From an uncultured Parasphingopyxis sp. (GTDB lineage Bacteria > Pseudomonadota > Alphaproteobacteria > Sphingomonadales > Sphingomonadaceae), in contig CAMYKP010000012.1 in NCBI GenBank assembly GCA_947259005.1, positions 90,384 to 154,383 on the forward strand: 64,000 nucleotides of DNA, given 5' to 3'. The number at the start of each line of letters is the position of its first letter. Within the stretch, counting starts at the first letter, position 1. The translations under genes were made by a program, and so were the position numbers. Shown here in pieces: positions 25,219 through 32,968 of the stretch. A model generated the notes under the pieces. It had not been told where the DNA came from. It did no database searches and saw only the letters and a program-made list of their open reading frames with translations.

Positions 25219-27168
25219 ATGGTTGAATTCGTGCAGGCCCGCAAGGAAATGGTTTCACGTCAGGTCGCAGGGCGCGGCATCACCGAGCCGGCACTGCTCG
25301 AAGCGATGCGCACAGTGCCGCGCGAAGCTTTCGTGCCGCCGGACATGCGCGAATTCGCCTATCAGGATTCGCCGCTGCCGATCGAATCCGAACAGACCAT
25401 CTCCCAACCCTATATCGTCGCTCAAATGATCGACGCGGCCGGGATCAGGGCCGGGGACCGGGTGCTCGAAGTCGGCGCGGGTTCGGGCTATGCCGCGGCG
25501 GTGATGGGGCAGATCGCCGATGAAGTTTTCGCGATCGAACGGCATGGAGAACTGGCTGGCCTCGCCGCCTCCCGGATGGAACGGCTTGGATATGACAATG
25601 TCCATATCCGCCATGGCGACGGCACGCGCGGCTGGGCCGACGCGGCGCCGTTCGACGCAATCCTGGTGGCCGCGCGCGGTGCCGAGATCCCCCAGGCACT
25701 CAAGGACCAGCTCGCGGTCGGTGGACGCCTCATCATCCCCGTGGGCGGCGAAGACGTGCAATCGCTCCAGCAGCTCGTCAAGAAACCCGATGGAGGGTTC
25801 GAGGAGAAGGATCTCGGCGCGGTGCGCTTCGTTCCGCTGATTGCCGGAACGCCCGTCTCCAAACCTGATCGCTCGCTCTCCGAATTGATAGCCGAATGCG
25901 CCGAACCCCTGCCCCCGATCGACGATCCGGCCTTCGGCGCCGCGTTCGACCGGTTCGGCGACCGCCGCGTCGTCTTGATCGGCGAAGCGAGCCACGGCAC
26001 CTCCGAATTCTATCGCGCCCGCGCCGCCATCACGAAGCGGCTGATCGAGGAGCATGGCTTCACCATCGTCGCCGCCGAAGCCGACTGGCCGGACGCCGCT
26101 ACGGTCAACCGCCATGTCCGCCATCTGCCGCCACGCGAGGCTAGCCGCCACGCCTTTCGCCGTTTCCCGACCTGGATGTGGCGCAATCGCGAAGTAGCCG
26201 AGTTCGTCCACTGGCTACGCGAACGCAATGCCGGCCGCGACCATGGCGAACAGGCCGGATTTTACGGCCTCGATCTCTATAATATGAATGCCTCGATCCG
26301 CGCGGTGATCGACTATCTCGACCGGGTAGATCCCGAGGCGGCAGCGGTCGCGCGCGAACGCTATGGCTGCCTGATGCCCTGGGTCAGCGATCCGGCCACC
26401 TATGGCCGGATGGCGCTGAGCAAGGGCTATGCGCCGTGCGAACATTCGGTGCTGGCAATGCTCAGCGACCTGCTGAAGCGCGAACTCGACTATACGGAAA
26501 AAGACGGCGAAGCCTTTCTCGACGCCGCCCAGAACGCCCGGCTCGTGCGTAACGCCGAAGCCTATTACCGGGCCATGTGTTATGGCGCGGCTGAAAGCTG
26601 GAACCAGCGCGATACGCATATGTTCGAAACGCTGCGCAACCTGCTCAACGCCGAAGGCCCGGATGCCAAGGCCGTCGTCTGGGCGCATAATTCGCATATC
26701 GGCGATGCCCGGGCGACCGAGATGGGCAGCGTGCGCGGCGAGCTCAATATCGGCCAGCTCGCACGGCAGCATTTCGGCGATGAAGCCGCGCTGATCGGCC
26801 TCGGCACGCATGAGGGGCGCGTCGCGGCAGCCAGCAACTGGGACGGGCCGATCGAGATCAAGGACGTGCTGCCCTCACGCGATGACAGTTTCGAGCGGCT
26901 GATGCACGACAGCGGCAAGGACCGTTTCCTGCTCGAATTCGGCGACCGCTGCGACGATGAACTACGCGAAGCGCTGAACGAACCGTTGCTAGAGCGCTTT
27001 ATCGGCGTGATCTACCGCCCGGAAACCGAACGCTGGAGCCACTATTCGGCCGCCAGCCTGTCCGCGCAGTTCGATGCTTATATCTGGTTCGATCGCACCG
27101 ATGCAGTGACTCCAGTGCCAACCGAGATCGAAGCCGGGCCCGACGATACGTTTCCGTTCGGACTCTAG
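25219..27168 (+). CDS. Fusion of protein-L-isoaspartate O-methyltransferase and erythromycin-esterase-like domain
   Basis: A ~649-residue two-domain protein. Residues about 5-212 are a Pcm domain, which repairs isoaspartyl residues in aged proteins: TISQP at 61-65, the SAM motif VLEVGAGSGYAAAV, and LIIPVGG. Residues about 240-640 are an erythromycin-esterase-like (Ere) domain: GEASHGTSEFY with the conserved glutamate and histidine at about 257-260, AEADWPDA, and WAHNSHIGDARATEMG at about 489-504. The reading frame is continuous, with no sign of a sequencing join. The Ere half resembles the broad Ere/Bcr135-136 family, whose members are often not macrolide esterases. A GTG three bases upstream is an alternative start. 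Confidence 0.9.
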   Translation: MVEFVQARKEMVSRQVAGRGITEPALLEAMRTVPREAFVPPDMREFAYQDSPLPIESEQTISQPYIVAQMIDAAGIRAGDRVLEVGAGSGYAAAVMGQIADEVFAIERHGELAGLAASRMERLGYDNVHIRHGDGTRGWADAAPFDAILVAARGAEIPQALKDQLAVGGRLIIPVGGEDVQSLQQLVKKPDGGFEEKDLGAVRFVPLIAGTPVSKPDRSLSELIAECAEPLPPIDDPAFGAAFDRFGDRRVVLIGEASHGTSEFYRARAAITKRLIEEHGFTIVAAEADWPDAATVNRHVRHLPPREASRHAFRRFPTWMWRNREVAEFVHWLRERNAGRDHGEQAGFYGLDLYNMNASIRAVIDYLDRVDPEAAAVARERYGCLMPWVSDPATYGRMALSKGYAPCEHSVLAMLSDLLKRELDYTEKDGEAFLDAAQNARLVRNAEAYYRAMCYGAAESWNQRDTHMFETLRNLLNAEGPDAKAVVWAHNSHIGDARATEMGSVRGELNIGQLARQHFGDEAALIGLGTHEGRVAAASNWDGPIEIKDVLPSRDDSFERLMHDSGKDRFLLEFGDRCDDELREALNEPLLERFIGVIYRPETERWSHYSAASLSAQFDAYIWFDRTDAVTPVPTEIEAGPDDTFPFGL

Positions 27169-27184
27169 CCGAACAGATCTCCTG

Positions 27185-27550
27185 TCATTCGGGTTCCAGC
27201 CCCAGCGCCGTTTCATATTCGCCGCCCTTGAAGCCGACGATCAGCGGGCCTTCGCTCTCAAGAACAGGGCGTTTGATCATCGACGGATGCGCCTTCATCA
27301 GCGCTACCGCAACATCTTCATCAACATCGGCTTTCATCTCGGCCGGCAGGTCCCGAAAAGTTGTACCGCGTTTGTTGAGCAGCACTTCCCAGCCCACTTC
27401 GGCCATCCATTCGCGAAGCTTGGCTTCGTCGATCCCGGCCTTTTTATAGTCGTGAAACGCATAGTTCACGCCCCGCCGTTCAAGCCATTTGCGCGCCTTT
27501 TTAATGCTGTCGCAATTCGGGATGCCATAGAGAGTCGGATCCATCGTCAT
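27185..27550 (-). CDS. ArsC-family (Spx/YffB-like) reductase
   Basis: A 121-residue thioredoxin-fold protein of the ArsC-related/YffB family. It opens (from ATG 27550) [23 protein letters not shown]; the single N-terminal cysteine in the PNCDSIKK loop is the expected glutathione- or thiol-reactive residue. The C-terminus has [10 protein letters not shown]. True arsenate reductase activity is not implied; arsB or a detoxification operon is absent. Its ATG overlaps the purT stop (27547-27550, ATGA). It is convergent with the Pcm-Ere gene (16-bp gap). Confidence 0.88.
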   Translation of the reverse strand: MTMDPTLYGIPNCDSIKKARKWLERRGVNYAFHDYKKAGIDEAKLREWMAEVGWEVLLNKRGTTFRDLPAEMKADVDEDVAVALMKAHPSMIKRPVLESEGPLIVGFKGGEYETALGLEPE

Positions 27551-28743
27551 TCTTCCCTGTAAACCAGTGTGACGCACGACGCCGCGTCGACAGCGGCCGC
27601 GCATGCTTCTTCGACTGTGCCGGAATCGATCCGCGCCAAGGCTACGCCCATGCGCCGCCAGGGCCGGGTAACCGGCTTGCCGAACAGTCGGACGTCGATA
27701 TGGCAGCCGTCACGCGCCTTGCCCAGCGCGTCGTCCACACCCGTGATAGCAAAGTCCTCAGCCTCGCGATCGGCAAGGATCACGGCGCTGGCCGATGCGC
27801 CCTTCGCCTGTATCTCAGGAATGGGCAGGCCAAGGATCGCCCGGGCATGCAGATCGAACTCGTTCAGGTCCTGCGACACGAGCGTCACCATACCCGTGTC
27901 GTGCGGGCGGGGGGAGAGTTCGGAGAAGATCACCTCATCGCCCTTCACAAAAAATTCGACGCCGAAAATGCCCCAGCCTTTCCCTTCGCCGCCAAGCGCA
28001 TCGACGACCTTGGCCGCCATCGCCTGCGCAGCCTCAAGCGCGGCCGGTGACATGGCCGCCGGTTGCCAGCTTTCCCGGTAATCGCCGCGTTCCTGCCGAT
28101 GGCCGATAGGCGGGCAGAAATGGATACCGTCTTTGGCGCGAACCGTCAGCAGGGTGATCTCGTAATCGAAATCGACAAAGGCTTCGGCAATCACCCGCTG
28201 CCGGTCGCCGCGCATGCCGGCGGCCGCATAGTCCCACGCCCCGTCAACCTCGCCCATGTCCCGAACCGTGCTCTGGCCCTTGCCGGATGAGGACATGACC
28301 GGTTTGACCACCAGCGGCACGCCGACGGCCCCGGCCGCCGCGTGCAGTTCCTCCCGGCTTTCCGCATAGCGATAGCTGGACGTTTGCAGTCCCAGTTCCT
28401 GCGCCGCCAGATCGCGGATCGCATCGCGGTTCATCGTCATCTGCGCCGCCCGGGCGGAGGGGACGATATTGAAGCCCCTGCCCTCATAGTCGGCCAGCAC
28501 TTCAGTACGGATAGCCTCGATCTCGGGCACGATAAAATCGGGCTGATGCTTCTCGATCACCGCGCCGAGCGCTGCGCCGTCGAGCATCGAAAACACCTCG
28601 CGCTCGTCAGCCACCTGCATCGCCGGTGCGCCGTCATAGCTGTCACAGGCGATGACATGGCATCCCAGCCGCTGGCAGGAGATGACGACTTCCTTGCCCA
28701 GTTCCCCCGAGCCGAGAAGCAGGATTTTCGCGGTCGCTGTCAT
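27547..28743 (-). CDS. purT: PurT, formate-dependent GAR transformylase
   Basis: ATP-grasp enzyme that formylates glycinamide ribonucleotide using formate, an alternative to folate-dependent PurN in purine synthesis. The 398-residue length is standard. The N-terminus [20 protein letters not shown], the VPEIEAI segment, [11 protein letters not shown] near residue 160 and the [21 protein letters not shown] region are all diagnostic. It is preceded directly by a short gene and followed by an ATGA overlap with the ArsC-like gene. Confidence 0.96.
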   Translation of the reverse strand: MTATAKILLLGSGELGKEVVISCQRLGCHVIACDSYDGAPAMQVADEREVFSMLDGAALGAVIEKHQPDFIVPEIEAIRTEVLADYEGRGFNIVPSARAAQMTMNRDAIRDLAAQELGLQTSSYRYAESREELHAAAGAVGVPLVVKPVMSSSGKGQSTVRDMGEVDGAWDYAAAGMRGDRQRVIAEAFVDFDYEITLLTVRAKDGIHFCPPIGHRQERGDYRESWQPAAMSPAALEAAQAMAAKVVDALGGEGKGWGIFGVEFFVKGDEVIFSELSPRPHDTGMVTLVSQDLNEFDLHARAILGLPIPEIQAKGASASAVILADREAEDFAITGVDDALGKARDGCHIDVRLFGKPVTRPWRRMGVALARIDSGTVEEACAAAVDAASCVTLVYREE

Positions 28744-28744
28744 T

Positions 28745-28978
28745 CTATTCCTTCTCGGTAAATTCGGAGACGATCCGCGCTCCGCAATTCAGCAATTCGC
28801 CCTTGGTATGATCGGCACAGGCCTGTTCGGCCTCTTCCACGGTCTGGAACGTACCCAGCGTCTTCCAGCCATACCAGCGCTTGTGCTGGGCCAGATACCA
28901 GTCGGTCCAGGTGCGCCCCTTGAACAGGGCTTCGACCAGCGACTTGCGCTGATGGATGACGCGGTAGCGGACTTTCAT
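28745..28978 (-). CDS. Small protein of unknown function upstream of purT
   Basis: A 77-residue basic/aromatic protein that I do not recognise. It is rich in Trp, Lys and Arg ([21 protein letters not shown]) and ends in an acidic stretch. It has no signal peptide or membrane segment. The stop codon is one base from the purT start, so it is probably in the same transcript and may be co-translated with it. The aromatic/basic composition is compatible with nucleic-acid binding, but that is a guess. Confidence 0.6.
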   Translation of the reverse strand: MKVRYRVIHQRKSLVEALFKGRTWTDWYLAQHKRWYGWKTLGTFQTVEEAEQACADHTKGELLNCGARIVSEFTEKE

Positions 28979-29009
28979 GGCCGCTGGTTACGCCGCAACA
29001 CTATCAGCC

Positions 29010-29771
29010 TCAAGCCCTGTCTTGGTCGGTCTTTGGACCAGACTTCACCGGCAGGGCCCTCTTACTATCGCCCTTTAGAAGCCAGGCGAACGCCTGACGA
29101 AGAAAGGCGGCACCGCCTCCCCGCACGATTTCACCATGGGCCATCACCACATTGTGCGGATTGGCTGCGATGAGATCGTATAATTTTTCCCGGGCCGTCT
29201 CGCGGTTGCGGAAAGTCGCCCGCAATTCCAGCGGCGCATAGCCCTTCCCTTCGACGATCGACCAGAGCCGGGCAATCGGCCGTTGCCACCACGACCAGTG
29301 CTTTTCGAGGAATGTCTCGCTGAAATTTTCCGAAAGGTCCGCGAAAATCGCTGTCGCCGAAGCCCGGTGGAAAAAGGCGATTTCCTCCAGAAAAGAGGAA
29401 TTGGCGAACCGATACTGATCGATCTCGCCCTGCCATGCCTCAGGCGGATCTTCACCCAGCGTGCCCGCAAAACTCAGATCCTGCCGTTTCTTCACGGTGG
29501 CTTCCGGCCCCCAAAGCGCAGCATCGGGATAGGCAGCCTGCCAGTCGGACAGGAAAAGGTGATGAATCTTGTTGGGGCTGACCAGATGACGCACTGTACC
29601 GAGAACGTTCACGCTTTCCGCCAGCTCTGCGGTCAACGCGACGGGTGACCAGACCCACAGATCGCCATTCTCCAGCCGAATGACGACCATGCGTGTGGGA
29701 TAGGCGAAACCGTAGAAATCGACGATACCGCCTTCGGCAACCCAGATATTCGGTCCCAGGGAATCGAGCAT
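29010..29771 (-). CDS. DUF4336 protein (metallo-beta-lactamase-like fold)
   Basis: A 253-residue DUF4336 protein using the ATG at 29771, which follows ACGGAGAC; a TTG at 29798 would lengthen it by 9 residues. The opening MLDSLGPNIWVAEGGIVDFYGF and the strand VVIRLENGDLWVWSPV are typical of the family, which is related to metallo-beta-lactamases. HLVSPNKIHHLFL supplies the histidines of the family. No substrate is known. The longer version would overlap the GNAT gene stop, so the two genes are probably in one transcript. Confidence 0.8.
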   Translation of the reverse strand: MLDSLGPNIWVAEGGIVDFYGFAYPTRMVVIRLENGDLWVWSPVALTAELAESVNVLGTVRHLVSPNKIHHLFLSDWQAAYPDAALWGPEATVKKRQDLSFAGTLGEDPPEAWQGEIDQYRFANSSFLEEIAFFHRASATAIFADLSENFSETFLEKHWSWWQRPIARLWSIVEGKGYAPLELRATFRNRETAREKLYDLIAANPHNVVMAHGEIVRGGGAAFLRQAFAWLLKGDSKRALPVKSGPKTDQDRA

Positions 29772-29794
29772 CGTCTGTCTCCGTTCAATCGGCC

Positions 29795-30235
29795 TCAAGC
29801 CCGGTCCGCGCCGTCCCCGTCAAGCCGGCGGCCGAGCGTTACCACATCCTGCCGCCCTATCCCCAATGCCTCGTAAAAGGCGATCGCGTCCGCATTGTCG
29901 CCGCGCACCATCAGCTGGATCTTGGGGGCGCCGCGCTCACGCAGCCAGCCCTCCGCCGCCGCCATCATCCGCCTGCCCAGTCCCTTGCGGCGATGCCCGG
30001 GATGCACGGCCAGATAATAGACCCAGCCGCGATGCCCATCATAGCCGACCATGACGGCGGCGATGAGGGTATCGTTTTCCGTGAGGAGCAGGATATCGGA
30101 GGTGGCATTGTCCATGGCCTTGCGGAAATCCGCCCCGGGATCGTTCCAGGGGCGGGTAAGGCCGCAAACCTGCCAAAGCGCTATAACGGCATCCCGATCC
30201 GCCTCGCCGGCAATCCGATGTTCCGAATCACCCAT
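29795..30235 (-). CDS. GNAT N-acetyltransferase (YpeA-like)
   Basis: A ~146-residue acetyltransferase, choosing ATG at 30235 (TTG at 30241 would add two residues). The acetyl-CoA binding motif is VHPGHRRKGLGRRMMAAAE near residue 77, and the C-terminal half has NADAIAFYEALGIGRQD, the standard GNAT motif B. YpeA-type enzymes act on unknown amines. The gene lies upstream of the DUF4336 gene on the same strand, almost touching it, so co-expression is likely. Confidence 0.88.
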   Translation of the reverse strand: MGDSEHRIAGEADRDAVIALWQVCGLTRPWNDPGADFRKAMDNATSDILLLTENDTLIAAVMVGYDGHRGWVYYLAVHPGHRRKGLGRRMMAAAEGWLRERGAPKIQLMVRGDNADAIAFYEALGIGRQDVVTLGRRLDGDGADRA

Positions 30236-30309
30236 AGTCAAAATCTGCCTTCGTCGGCCGATGAGATGGACTGGGGCGCTGACCGGATATCACCGCGAAA
30301 GTCACAATT

Positions 30310-30329
30310 GGTTGACACTGGTTGACACA
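30310..30329. repeat. Tandem 10-bp repeat GGTTGACAC(T/A)
   Basis: Two adjacent copies, GGTTGACACT (30310-30319) and GGTTGACACA (30320-30329), exactly one helical turn apart. A third GTTGACA is at 30384-30390. Each includes TTGACA, the sigma-70 -35 consensus, so they could be overlapping promoters or repressor half-sites. Confidence 0.6.
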
Positions 30330-30346
30330 GGCCGGGGAAAGAGGCC

Positions 30347-30376
30347 GCATTTCGTTCATGTCCAAATACGAAATGC
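30347..30376. repeat. Perfect inverted repeat GCATTTCGT/ACGAAATGC
   Basis: Nine-bp perfect arms separated by 12 bases. It could fold in RNA of either strand or serve as a protein binding site. No T-run follows, so it is not a canonical terminator. It lies between the GNAT and ArsR promoters. Confidence 0.6.
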
Positions 30377-30565
30377 TGAACAAGTTGACAAAATTCACGC
30401 GCAAACAACTGGTCTTGGCGATCACGAATTGGCAATGCGCGCGTCATGGCTCTTTCCCAATCAGGGTTGCGGAGCCATCCCGGTATGACAGATTTTCCTA
30501 CATTTGAAGTGTTTAGATGCCAGCTTTTGTTCAGGAGTCCTAATCATCTCTCCACTTGCACTTTC

Positions 30566-30589
30566 ATATTTTCCTATTTAGGAAAGTAT
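30566..30589. promoter_or_regulatory. Palindrome overlapping the ArsR-gene ribosome-binding site
   Basis: TTTCCTA-TT-TAGGAAA (30570-30585) is a perfect dyad and extends to ATA.../...TAT (30566-30589) with one mismatch. The right arm contains AGGAAAG, the Shine-Dalgarno of the ArsR-type gene at 30592. ArsR-family repressors bind such AT-rich dyads near their own starts, so this is a strong candidate autoregulatory operator. Confidence 0.55.
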
Positions 30590-30591
30590 CT

Positions 30592-30909
30592 ATGGAAAAA
30601 GCTTTCAAAGCTCTCGCTTCGACACCGCGACGCAGAATCCTGAATCATCTTGCCGGTGGCCCGATGACGGTGGGAGAAATTGCAGCGAAGTTCGACATGG
30701 CGCTGCCTTCGATCTCCAAACATATTTCGGTTCTCCACAATGCCGGTCTCGTCAATCGTCAGAAGCGTGGGCAAGAAGTGATCTATTCGATCGCGGGCGA
30801 TAGCCTTGCCAACGGCCTCTATGCGTTCCTCACCCCTTTTTGTCCGGAAGCGCGCGCACTAGCCGCAGAGCGAAAACTCGTGCGCGAAGCAGAGGAAGGC
30901 GATCAATGA
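30592..30909 (+). CDS. ArsR-family transcriptional regulator (SdpR-like)
   Basis: A 105-residue winged-helix repressor using the ATG at 30592. It has the ArsR pattern AFKALASTPRRRILNHL, GPMTVGEIAAKF, and the recognition helix SISKHISVLHNAGLVNRQKRG. No CxC metal site is seen in the helix, so a small organic or physical signal is more likely than arsenic. It overlaps the downstream desaturase gene as ATGA (30906-30909). The palindrome at 30566-30589 covers its ribosome-binding site. Confidence 0.88.
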   Translation: MEKAFKALASTPRRRILNHLAGGPMTVGEIAAKFDMALPSISKHISVLHNAGLVNRQKRGQEVIYSIAGDSLANGLYAFLTPFCPEARALAAERKLVREAEEGDQ

Positions 30910-31898
30910 GCGCAATGGCAGGCGAAGCCGCAAGCGGTGCTTTCAAAGTCAATTCGCTGAGTGGTTTGGAAGAGGCCGACGCTGGCAGCGGCAGGCTGAT
31001 CTGGGATTGGCCGAGGTCCATCTGGAACATGGGATTTTTGATAGGAGCTATAATTCTCGGTCCGATATTTTTTTCTTGGGATGCCTTCGCCGTATTCCTC
31101 ATCTTATCCGGTTTCACGCTTTGCGTCGGCCACTCTGTCGGCTTTCATCGCCGATTGATCCATCACACATTCGAATGTCCAAAATGGTTGGAACGGACCA
31201 TGGTCTATATCGGCGTGCTAGTAGGCATGGGTGGACCGTTATGGACTGTAGGCCTGCACGATATTCGTGACTGGGCACAGAGGCAGGAAAATTGCCACTG
31301 GTTCCTGCGCCACGCCAAACCGGTTCTGCTCGACGGTTTCTACTATCTCAACTTTCGCCTGATCTTCGACAGACCACCCAAATTCAACGCTGGCCAGGGA
31401 ATCGGCGACGATCCGTTCTACATATTTCTACAGAAAACCTGGATGCTCCATCAAATCCCGGTCGCGCTGCTACTCTATTGGCTCGGCGGATGGCCTTGGC
31501 TGGTATGGGGTGTAATTTGTCGCGTGGCAGTATGCTTCACCATGCATTGGTATATCGCTCATGTTGCGCATCGGCGTGGCCATCAGGACTGGTTCGTGGA
31601 GGATGCCGCCGTTCAGGGCTATAATATTGCATGGCTAGCGATTCCAACCATGGGCGAGAGCTGGCATTGCAATCACCATGCATTTCCTGCGTCCGCGCGA
31701 CATGGACTCTATCCAGGTCAGATTGATTGGGGGTACGATTTTATCCGTGTTCTGGCTTGGTTTGGACTGGCTAGAAACATTCAACTTCCATCCAACCTGC
31801 CGCCGCGCAGCGGTCTCACGCCTCTTACCGATCGTGCGTTGGATATTGCGGCAGACGGCCAAGAAGATTTGTCAAACTCACGGAGCAGCCCTCGCTAG
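30906..31898 (+). CDS. Membrane fatty-acid desaturase (acyl-CoA/lipid desaturase family)
   Basis: A 330-residue integral membrane di-iron desaturase. Histidine clusters: Hx4H (His76-His81) with HH86-87; a middle cluster replaced by HDxRDWAQRQ at 118-127 with His131 and His136; and the third box WHCNHH near residue 255. Several hydrophobic segments flank the boxes. It would introduce a double bond in fatty acyl chains, affecting membrane fluidity. It is translationally coupled to the ArsR-type gene, so its expression is probably switched by that regulator. Composition is AT-rich: 31021-31080 has 25 G/C of 60. The 3' end overlaps the convergent PAS-GGDEF gene by 4 bp. Confidence 0.85.
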   Translation: MSAMAGEAASGAFKVNSLSGLEEADAGSGRLIWDWPRSIWNMGFLIGAIILGPIFFSWDAFAVFLILSGFTLCVGHSVGFHRRLIHHTFECPKWLERTMVYIGVLVGMGGPLWTVGLHDIRDWAQRQENCHWFLRHAKPVLLDGFYYLNFRLIFDRPPKFNAGQGIGDDPFYIFLQKTWMLHQIPVALLLYWLGGWPWLVWGVICRVAVCFTMHWYIAHVAHRRGHQDWFVEDAAVQGYNIAWLAIPTMGESWHCNHHAFPASARHGLYPGQIDWGYDFIRVLAWFGLARNIQLPSNLPPRSGLTPLTDRALDIAADGQEDLSNSRSSPR

Positions 31899-32869
31899 GC
31901 TGTGCGCCTCGCACCGGTCATGATCGTCGCGTAACGCAAACGATCGTTATCCCCGGGCTTTGCATCGCGGAGTGCGCTATTCGCCGCTGCGAACATCGCA
32001 TCGGAATCGAACGTCCAGGGATGGTCGGCAAAGGCCAGGCCGGCGGACGCGTCGATTGCGATCATCTGCCCCCGCCAGGGGACGGGCGCGAGCACCCGGG
32101 AAAGGCGATTATATACGCGGTTGCCCAAGGCTCTTTTCGACCTGCTTTTGGGCAGCAGCACGGCAAATTTGGTGTTGCCTATCAGGGTGACCATGGCGGC
32201 ATCGGGAAAGGCCGATACGAGCCGCTGGGCGAATATGCCCAGGCTGCCTTCGGTGGCGCCGAGCCTGAGTGACTGGTTGATACCCGCATATTTATCGAGG
32301 TCGATCAGCAACAGCGCACCGAGCGGCGCATGGGGCGAACTGCCGGTCGGGCAATCGAGAAATTCCGTCACGAACCGAAGCCGGCTGGCCAGGCTGTTCA
32401 GCGTATCGATGCCGCCGCCCGGCTGCTGCCTTTTCAGCCATTGTGCGCGATCTTCGGTGATGTCCTGTTTGGTACCGTAGAGCTCAACCGGCCGACCGTT
32501 CGACACGCGGGTCGTGCCGGTCAGCCGCATCCATCGCTCCTCGCCATCGGCCCGGATGATCTGCGCGTCCATGCTGAAGATGCCGCACGATGCAATCGCT
32601 TCGGCCCGCAACCTTTCAAGCAGGTCGCGTGACTCCTCGCCATAATGGGAGAGAACTTCCCGCCGGTCGATCCGGCCGTTACGGGCAAATCCGAAAAGAT
32701 CGAATACGCCTTCCGACCAGGACAATTCCTCGGTCGCCAAATCGCATGACCACGCACCCATGGGAGCAACATCTGCGGCACCCCGGGCAAGACCGGGCTC
32801 AATCACACTTCCTACCTTTACCGGCAAACCAGACTGACCGGGTTCACGACGGGAAATGGAGTGCGGCAT
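31895..32869 (-). CDS. PAS domain protein with degenerate GGDEF domain
   Basis: A ~324-residue cytoplasmic sensor protein using ATG 32869 after GGAAAG. A PAS domain (about 30-145, ending in the PAC-type LYGTKQDITEDRAQW) is followed by a GGDEF-like fold (about 170-320). The catalytic GGDEF is changed to GNTKF in TLIGNTKFAVLLP, and the ND substrate residues are NQ. It is therefore unlikely to synthesise cyclic-di-GMP; it may bind nucleotides or act as an adaptor (inference). It overlaps the desaturase stop by 4 bp tail to tail. A CtrA-like site lies 64 bp upstream. Confidence 0.85.
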   Translation of the reverse strand: MPHSISRREPGQSGLPVKVGSVIEPGLARGAADVAPMGAWSCDLATEELSWSEGVFDLFGFARNGRIDRREVLSHYGEESRDLLERLRAEAIASCGIFSMDAQIIRADGEERWMRLTGTTRVSNGRPVELYGTKQDITEDRAQWLKRQQPGGGIDTLNSLASRLRFVTEFLDCPTGSSPHAPLGALLLIDLDKYAGINQSLRLGATEGSLGIFAQRLVSAFPDAAMVTLIGNTKFAVLLPKSRSKRALGNRVYNRLSRVLAPVPWRGQMIAIDASAGLAFADHPWTFDSDAMFAAANSALRDAKPGDNDRLRYATIMTGARRTA

Positions 32870-32932
32870 GTTTGCTTTCCGTCCTGACAATTCGCGAAGT
32901 GCCGCGCGTTAGAAGGGTTATCGCCTTGTGGT

Positions 32933-32947
32933 TAACGAGTTCCTAAT
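32933..32947 (-). promoter_or_regulatory. CtrA-like site upstream of the PAS/GGDEF gene
   Basis: On the minus strand this reads TTAG-N7-TTAA, one base from the alphaproteobacterial CtrA consensus TTAA-N7-TTAA. It is 64 bp upstream of the ATG at 32869, a normal promoter distance. A 15-bp AT-rich motif can occur by chance, so confidence is modest. Confidence 0.3.
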
Positions 32948-32968
32948 GCCCTGCACATCCGATGGCCT

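Larger units (their letters stand above)
30236..30591. other. AT-rich intergenic region with tandem repeat and a long hairpin
   Basis: About 350 bp without a convincing gene, between the divergent GNAT gene and the ArsR operon. It contains a tandem 10-bp repeat (30310-30329), a perfect 9-bp inverted repeat with a 12-nt loop (30347-30376), a third GTTGACA at 30384-30390, and the ArsR-type palindrome at 30566-30589. 30481-30540 has only 25 G/C of 60. Both divergent promoters must lie here. Confidence 0.6.

Noticed and set aside
25219-27168. Macrolide resistance gene
   Set aside because: The Ere-like half belongs to a broad family in which most members are not proven macrolide esterases; no resistance claim is made.
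27185-27550. Arsenic resistance operon (ArsC-like gene here, ArsR-type gene at 30592)
   Set aside because: The two genes are 3 kb apart, no arsenite pump is present, the ArsC-like protein is of the YffB type, and the ArsR-type protein lacks a visible metal site.
30238-30507. Several 60-69 codon frames on both strands in the GNAT-ArsR intergenic region
   Set aside because: They overlap each other and the repeats, have no clear ribosome-binding site and no conserved features.
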